Source of the DNA: CAZXEJ01 sp964639895 | GTDB taxonomy: Bacteria; Desulfobacterota_D; UBA1144; Nemesobacterales; JADFKM01 | NCBI GenBank assembly: GCA_964639895.1 | Contig: CAZXEJ010000018.1 | Coordinates: 1-40,444 of the forward strand | Reading direction: 5' to 3' | DNA length: 40,444 nucleotides | Part shown: positions 35,870 to 40,444 of the stretch, piece by piece | How the letters are laid out: the number at the start of each line of letters is the position of its first letter | Position numbering within the stretch: position 1 is the first letter of the stretch | Position numbers and translations under genes: made by a program | Notes under the pieces: model-generated | What the model saw: only the letters and a program-made list of their open reading frames with translations | What the model was told of the DNA's origin: nothing | The model's database searches: none

Positions 35870-36467
35870 CGGATTAGCGGCGCACGCAACGAGACGCCGT
35901 ACCTAACCCCGTCCCGCACGCCGCCTGCCCCTCACTTGGGGCGGCGCCGTATAGCCGGTAGGGAGTCCACACACGCATGTTCGGGGCAGGGATGGTTCAA
36001 CGTCAAGCCTCAATCTAAACGGGTCCGGTCTCCCGGAGTACACGGGGCGCCTGCTCCGTGACGGTGTCTGCACGGTGCGGGGTTCGCCTGGGTAGGATGG
36101 CGCAGTGGGTGGTATGCCCCTTCAAAGGCCTATGCGGACGTGTTGAGCCCCTCGACCTGCACCGTCACAACCACAAGGTGTATCGATATGGCCCCCTCGA
36201 TCGAGTCGTGCGCTGGGCCGACACCTTGCGCGGCGATAGTTATTGTTGGTGCCCTCGATGCTCCGTCCCGTGCGGCGGGGGCTGGCAGTGGAGGGGCGGT
36301 TGGAGTAAATTGGGTCGGTGCGGCCCGCCCGTCCACACGGCGTAGCGGTGGGTTCTGGGGGCGGCCGGTGTTTCCCCGTGCTGTAGTCGGCTAGGTTGCG
36401 AGGTCCGGCCCAACGTGTTGTCCCATTACGGGCTGTGTCCCTCGGCCTCCTCATCCTATCTCTACTT
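35870..36467. other. 598-bp convergent gap
   Basis: This lies between the glycosyltransferase (+) and the metallochaperone 3' end (-). Apart from the hairpin at 35922-35946 I see no gene, RNA or repeat. The open frames here have Arg/Pro/Cys-rich, non-protein-like composition. Confidence 0.5.
35922..35946 (+). terminator. hairpin after the glycosyltransferase (no U tract)
   Basis: CGCC and GCCCC (35922-35931, one bulged T) pair with GGGGC and GGCG (35938-35946) around loop TCACTT. It starts about 52 nt after the stop; no T run follows. Confidence 0.4.
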
Positions 36468-36683
36468 CTAGATTGGCGAGGCCTGGTACTTGCCCGCCCC
36501 CTCGACGGCCTTTATCATCTCCTCGACCGTCACCTTGGCAGGGTCGTATTCGACCTCGGCCGTCTTAGCATCCAGGCTCACTACTGCCCGCTGCACGCCC
36601 TCAAGTGAGGCGAGGGCCTTCTCGATGGTGGCGGGACACATCTTGCACGTCATCCCCTCTATTCTGAGCCTTGCTTCGCTCAT
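36468..36683 (-). CDS. HMA-domain metallochaperone (CopZ/MerP-like)
   Basis: A 71-residue single ferredoxin-like HMA domain with no signal peptide, so cytosolic. The metal site is GMTCKMC at 10-16 (Cys13, Cys16), followed by PATIEKALASLEGV, as in MerP and CopZ; the C-terminal half (VEYDPAKVTVEEMIKAVEGAG) is the standard beta-alpha-beta end. It likely ferries Cu(I) or another soft metal to a P-type ATPase. The only such pump in view is 8 kb away and lacks the CPx motif. A strong AAAGGAGGT lies 9 nt before the ATG. A long structured leader with its own promoter precedes it. Confidence 0.92.
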   Translation of the reverse strand: MSEARLRIEGMTCKMCPATIEKALASLEGVQRAVVSLDAKTAEVEYDPAKVTVEEMIKAVEGAGKYQASPI

Positions 36684-36725
36684 GGTGGAGTACCTCCTTT
36701 GGTCGTCTTAAGGTTTGATCCCATC

Positions 36726-36824
36726 CGCTCGTGTCCTCCTATGCGGACGAAGCGTAACGCCCCGTGACCGCCTCACGGCTCGAAGGAGCCGGTGCGTGGC
36801 TGCCCGCTTAGGGCGTACGGCCAC
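36726..36824 (-). promoter_or_regulatory. tandem hairpins in the metallochaperone leader
   Basis: Four stems lie between the presumed promoter and the Shine-Dalgarno: GTGGC+GCCC with GGGC+GCCAC (36796-36824); CGGCTC-GAAG-GAGCCG (36776-36791); CCGTGA-CCGCC-TCACGG (36762-36778), which shares three bases with the previous stem so the two exclude each other; and CGCT/GTCC with GGAC/AGCG (36726-36754). Competing stems near the ribosome site are typical of attenuators or riboswitches. No known metal riboswitch consensus was matched. Confidence 0.4.
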
Positions 36825-36902
36825 CCTCGAGGTGCGTCATTGCGCTTCCGAGGCCGCTGCCCCACCGGCAGCCTTCTTCGATACATGGGGCGGCATTTAA
36901 AA

Positions 36903-36930
36903 AGTATACGTACGCCGCCCGACGTGCCAA
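36903..36930 (-). promoter_or_regulatory. putative metallochaperone promoter
   Basis: On the minus strand TTGGCA (36925-36930) and TATACT (36903-36908) are spaced by 16 bp. They lie in an AT-rich patch embedded in a 7-bp GGGCGGC/GCCGCCC inverted repeat (36888-36920). The leader would be about 215 nt. Confidence 0.5.
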
Positions 36931-37761
36931 TGGAAGCTCTCCGTTCTCCCGCCGCGGCAGGTACAGAGGCCTTGACCAGGGGGTGAACCCCCCTCCCTGT
37001 GTCGACGCCGGAGGTCGCCCGGCGGGAAGTGGGTCCGCCGGGTGGAGCAACCTTTGGTGCGACCCACACCATCCCGGCTCCGTCGCCGGCGAGGAGCGGC
37101 GCCCGAGGCTTGATGTTATGATCCAGGTCCTCGTCCCTTGGAGGGTGGCGGTGAGCGGTCAGGTCCGCGATAGCCCTATGCTCTGGGAGCACCGGGTGGA
37201 TCAATCTGCTTGGCTGCACCCTACACCGCTACACCCAGGGGAAGGTTGTGGATGGCCCGCGGAGAAGGGCGAATACGGTTGAGAGTTGAGCGCAGCGCCC
37301 TCCTTCAAGGGCGTGTCCTCGCGTGGGGCAGATCGGTCCCTGCCGGGCCGGGTCGCGGCGTGGATGCGTTTGAGCGGGGGCTGGGGCTGGGCTGGAGGGT
37401 ACGGTGGATGTCGTCCCCCCCGGTACAGAGGTGAGGCTTTTACCCCTTCCGGTGTTTGATACTTCCTCACCGAAGCGCCGCGGGTTGGGGAGTTACGATC
37501 CCACTTCCGTTGGGACGGTGTCGGAGTGCTTAGGACGCGATACGGCATGGATGTTGCTGGCGTAGCACGGTGCCCCCCTCGTGATGTAGCGTGTCTCGGC
37601 TGCCCGGAGCAGGCAGACCCGGCTCCTCTTGCACGGTCTCTTTTCCGTCCTGCGCTATTCATCGCTTCCCCGGCTCCGACGGCCTTGCCCGGCCATATTT
37701 GGCTCCCGCCTTTATTACCCATATTCCCTGTGGTAGATTAAATCGCTGTTTTACCGTCGCC

Positions 37762-38952
37762 ATGACCGCATCTCAAACCTCCCTCACACGACAAGAGCTC
37801 CGGTCCGTCCTGGTGGTGAGCCTCATCATGTCTATAAGGCTCCTGGGCGTGTTTCTGCTGCTTCCCATATTCAGCGTCTACGGGATGGAATATAAGGGGG
37901 CTACTCTGCCCGCAGTGGGGCTCGCGTTTGGTATGTACCCGCTCGTCCAAGGCCTCCTGCAGATCCCCTACGGCTGGGCGAGTGACCGTTTCGGGCGAAA
38001 GCGGCTGCTCGTCTTGGGGCTGGCGTTGTTCTCGGCCGGCAGCCTCTATGCGGCGTTGGCAACCGATATAACCCATCTGGTTATTGCCCGTGCCGTTCAG
38101 GGAAGCGGTGCTGTAGGTGCCGTCGCGATGGCGTCGCTCGGTGACCTCACCCGGCCCGGTGTGAGGGCCCAGGCCTTTACCATCACGGGTCTCGGAATCG
38201 GCGCGGCGTTCGTGGCGGGGCTTCTAGGAGGTCCGGCCCTGGCGTCGCTCTACGGCTTCAACGTATTGTTCCTGTTGCTTGCCGCCCTTGGTTTCCTGGC
38301 TCTGCTCGTGGCCGTCGTGTTCTACCCCGAGACGGTAAAGAGTGGCCGAGGCCGCACCGTCACCGGCCTGAGCGGCGTGCTCGACGGCGACCTCAAGAGC
38401 CTCTACCTTGCGGCCCTCATGTGCTCGCTCACGCTCAACCTGTTTTTCTTCCTCTATCCCCTGAGCTGGAAACCTCTCGGCGTCGGAAGCGACGACCTTT
38501 GGCGTATATACTTGGTGGTGTTGCTGCCCAGCCTTGTGTTCGTGTTCCCGTACATCCGCAGAGCCGAGAGACGCGGCAACCTTGGACCGGCCCCTCTGGT
38601 GGGCTACGTGGCCATGGCCGCGGCCTTCGTACTCTACCTGCTCGGGGGTACGCACAGGCTGCCGCTGTATGTAACGGCCTCGCTGTTCTTCCTCGGCTAC
38701 AGCCTCTACCAGGCGTTCCTGCCGGCGTTCATAACCCAACGCACGCCCCAAGAGCGCCGTGGTGCGGTGCTCGGCTTCTACAATCTGTCGGGCTTCATCG
38801 GAGCGTCGGTCGGTGGGATGGTGGCGGGCGGCCTGTTCGCCGTGGACAAACACCTTCCGTTGCTGGCGGGCCTCGCCCTCCTCGGCCTGTGGCTTCTGCT
38901 GGGGTTGCCCAGCTACGCACCTCCCCAGGGCACGACGCTCGACCTCGGCTGA
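37762..38952 (+). CDS. MFS transporter, YajR-like
   Basis: A 396-residue inner-membrane protein with about 12 helices. The N-terminal half has the YajR-type pattern: MSIRLLGVFLLLPIFSVYGMEYKGA, split by family variation, then LVQGLLQIPYGWASDRFGRKR, the MFS motif A loop (DRFGRK), and ARAVQGSGAVGAVAMASLGDLTRP. E. coli YajR has an additional cytosolic ferredoxin-like C-terminal domain; here the protein ends after the twelfth helix, so that domain is missing. A drug/H+ antiporter role is assumed for the family, with substrate unknown. ATG 37762 is chosen by family alignment; no Shine-Dalgarno is visible and the frame is open upstream. It converges with the SagB-like gene, 37 bp between stops. Confidence 0.88.
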   Translation: MTASQTSLTRQELRSVLVVSLIMSIRLLGVFLLLPIFSVYGMEYKGATLPAVGLAFGMYPLVQGLLQIPYGWASDRFGRKRLLVLGLALFSAGSLYAALATDITHLVIARAVQGSGAVGAVAMASLGDLTRPGVRAQAFTITGLGIGAAFVAGLLGGPALASLYGFNVLFLLLAALGFLALLVAVVFYPETVKSGRGRTVTGLSGVLDGDLKSLYLAALMCSLTLNLFFFLYPLSWKPLGVGSDDLWRIYLVVLLPSLVFVFPYIRRAERRGNLGPAPLVGYVAMAAAFVLYLLGGTHRLPLYVTASLFFLGYSLYQAFLPAFITQRTPQERRGAVLGFYNLSGFIGASVGGMVAGGLFAVDKHLPLLAGLALLGLWLLLGLPSYAPPQGTTLDLG

Positions 38953-38989
38953 GGCGCACGAGTGGGTGACTGGTTGTCGCCTGATAGGA

Positions 38990-40444
38990 TCAGCCGACCG
39001 AGCCTGTCCGCGCGAGGGCTGAACGGCCAAGGGCTACGAGAAACATCGGGCTCTTGCCCTCGGCGTGAGGGGAGAAGAAACGCGTCACTTCGTCATCGAA
39101 AAACGTAAGCCCCGTCGCCCCCAGCCCTAGGGCGTAGGCCGCCAGATACAGCCTCCCGCCCAACACCCCGGCTTCGAACTGGGCCGCACGGTATCCACGG
39201 TTGCCGTAGGCCGCGAGTACTTCATCGAGGGAGGCCATGAAGTAGACGTCGACGCTTGCGTCGCCTCCCAGCTCCTGGTCGAGGGCGAGCCAATGGGCCT
39301 CCTGCCGGAACTCTCCCTCCTTGAGCAGCTCGAGCCTGCCCTGTTCGGTCCTTAGGTAGTACGCCCCCGGCGGCAAACCCTCTACGGCGTTCACTATGAG
39401 GTAGACGTCGTTGAACAGTGTGCCCTCTGGGGTGACGTCCCAGGGGAGCGGGTGGATGGAGCAATGCAATACGTCGGCCAGATCTCTTCCGCCTATGGGT
39501 TCGCGGCGGAACCGCCTTGTCGAGCCCCGTCTCAGCACCGTGCGCTCTAAGGTGAGGAACCTCTCTCCGTCCCGCTCCGAGGGGTGGAGCTCGAACGTCC
39601 TGCCCTCAGCCGGGGGTGTCCTTCTCTCGAGCGGGGCACCCGGCCGGAAGCGCCTCACATCGTCGGGTGTGGCGAGCGAAGAGGCCTCGTGCATGAGCTC
39701 TATCGCCGGGTAGTCCACTTCGCGTGCCGAGAGGGGTATGGTCGGATGGTCGATGGGTTCCACCTCCCCTTCGGCCGGCGCTGCCTCTTGGCCATCGCCC
39801 CCAATGGTTACGATGACGAACGCCCCTTCCTTGCCTCGCTTGAGCCCCAGGAGCCGCTCCACTTCGCGATCGACGAAAGCCAGGACGAGCTCGGCCTCGG
39901 TACCGTGTGCGTTGCAGGCCGCAAGCATGTTGGCGGCCATGGTGCCCCCGTCCCAGAATACGTGCCGGTAGGCGCGGGCCTGGTATTTCCAGGCGTTGCG
40001 CCAGTAGGTGGACGCGAACACCACCGATACCGGGGCGCGCGCTATCAGGCTGCACTGGGCGGCTCGTGCCAGATGGCCCCTCACGTCCCCGCCGCGAAGC
40101 CAGCGCAGGCTGAAATCTTGTGGTGAGAAGTGGTAGAGACCGGCTTCAAGACCGGCGATGGAGGTGCACGCCACGTAGAGGTCCACGTGGTAGAGGGCTC
40201 CCGTGCACGGTGCGGCGCGAAACAGGATGGTGCCGCCCGGGTAGGTGGCGCGTTTCGTTATACCAGCCGTAAGGAACAGTATTCGCCCCAAAAGAGCGGC
40301 GTCGATCTGGGTTCCTTTACGAGCGGAGAGAGGTCCCCTAAGTGCCGTATTGGTGGGGCAGTCCGAGGGGGGGTGGAATGTGGGCAGATCCAGCGGGGGC
40401 AAGTCCTTGTATATCTTGAACGGGATGGGCTGGTTTTCCCAGTC
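38990..40444 (-). CDS. SagB/ThcOx-type nitroreductase-fold oxidoreductase, tandem domains (5' end outside window)
   Basis: At least 484 residues are visible. The frame stays open to the window's last base, reading DWENQPIPFKIYKDLPPL at the edge, which is family-like, so the start lies beyond. Two nitroreductase-like halves are present: the first with ILFLTAGITKRA, FRAAPCTGALYHVDLYV and MAANMLAACNAHG; the second with RRGSTRRFRREPIGGRDLADVLH, NAVEGLPPGAYYL, YRAAQFEAGVLGGRLYLAAYALGLGATGLTFFDDEV and MFLVALG. This double layout matches stand-alone SagB-type dehydrogenases. SagB/ThcOx enzymes use FMN to oxidise azolines in thiazole/oxazole-modified peptides, but many homologues lie outside such clusters. 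No precursor peptide or YcaO gene is visible here, so the substrate is open. Confidence 0.88.
   Translation of the reverse strand, partial: DWENQPIPFKIYKDLPPLDLPTFHPPSDCPTNTALRGPLSARKGTQIDAALLGRILFLTAGITKRATYPGGTILFRAAPCTGALYHVDLYVACTSIAGLEAGLYHFSPQDFSLRWLRGGDVRGHLARAAQCSLIARAPVSVVFASTYWRNAWKYQARAYRHVFWDGGTMAANMLAACNAHGTEAELVLAFVDREVERLLGLKRGKEGAFVIVTIGGDGQEAAPAEGEVEPIDHPTIPLSAREVDYPAIELMHEASSLATPDDVRRFRPGAPLERRTPPAEGRTFELHPSERDGERFLTLERTVLRRGSTRRFRREPIGGRDLADVLHCSIHPLPWDVTPEGTLFNDVYLIVNAVEGLPPGAYYLRTEQGRLELLKEGEFRQEAHWLALDQELGGDASVDVYFMASLDEVLAAYGNRGYRAAQFEAGVLGGRLYLAAYALGLGATGLTFFDDEVTRFFSPHAEGKSPMFLVALGRSALARTGSVG

Larger units (their letters stand above)
36684..37761. other. 1078-bp divergent gap
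   Basis: This lies between the metallochaperone (-) and the MFS transporter (+). The left 250 bp hold the chaperone's promoter and structured leader. A GGGGG-TGAA-CCCCC hairpin lies at 36979-36992. The rest (about 37000-37700) shows no supported ORF or RNA. A weak TTTATT (37711-37716) / TAGATT (37734-37739) pair may be the MFS promoter. Confidence 0.5.

Overview
The window is bacterial chromosomal DNA, GC-rich (roughly two thirds G+C by eye) and mostly core genes. Arg is often AGG and Ile often ATA, a habit common in thermophiles; this supports a thermophilic or moderately thermophilic lifestyle only as inference. The gene set (trmD-rplS, RecF/RecG/TopA, a GldA/F/G-like ABC system with a DUF4340 protein, a RecG with an N-terminal extension, bacterial AspRS) suggests a deltaproteobacterial / Desulfobacterota-like or neighbouring lineage. 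I cannot name the taxon.

Layout, left half: a 5'-truncated trmD fused to a second RNA methyltransferase domain, then rplS (+); hpt and recF (-, ATGA overlap); ugd (+); topA, recG and htpX (+); a DsrE-family protein (-); a four-gene ABC operon of ATPase, permease, GldG-like and DUF4340 proteins (+); aspS (-); an acyl-CoA dehydrogenase and a malyl-CoA-lyase-like enzyme (+); a small exported protein (+).

Layout, right half: a large secreted beta-helix protein (-); a P1B-type ATPase whose CPx motif is replaced by G-A-C (+); ftsH (-); an amino-acid permease carrying two universal-stress domains plus a two-TM protein (+); a retaining GT-A glycosyltransferase resembling mannosylglycerate/glucosyl-phosphoglycerate synthases (+); a CopZ/MerP-like metallochaperone (-); a YajR-like MFS transporter (+); and a SagB-type nitroreductase-fold oxidoreductase running off the right edge (-).

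About a fifth of the window lies outside genes I can support. Several gaps are long (544, 598, 811, 965, 1041 and 1078 bp), three of these being convergent gaps where little regulatory DNA is expected. They contain GC hairpins, plausible sigma70 promoters and two structured leaders, upstream of the metal ATPase and the metallochaperone. Individual 6-8 bp stems are expected by chance at this GC content, so only compound structures are given weight. No tRNA, rRNA, CRISPR array, insertion sequence or phage gene was recognised.

Functional themes: tRNA modification and translation (TrmD fusion, L19, AspRS), DNA maintenance (RecF, TopA, RecG), membrane and protein quality control (HtpX, FtsH), metal handling (P-type ATPase, metallochaperone, DsrE-family thiol protein), acyl-CoA metabolism, and probable compatible-solute or envelope sugar chemistry (Ugd, glycosyltransferase). 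The least ordinary items are the TrmD fusion, the CPx-less metal ATPase with its long leader, the structured leader of the metallochaperone, and the large gene-free gaps.
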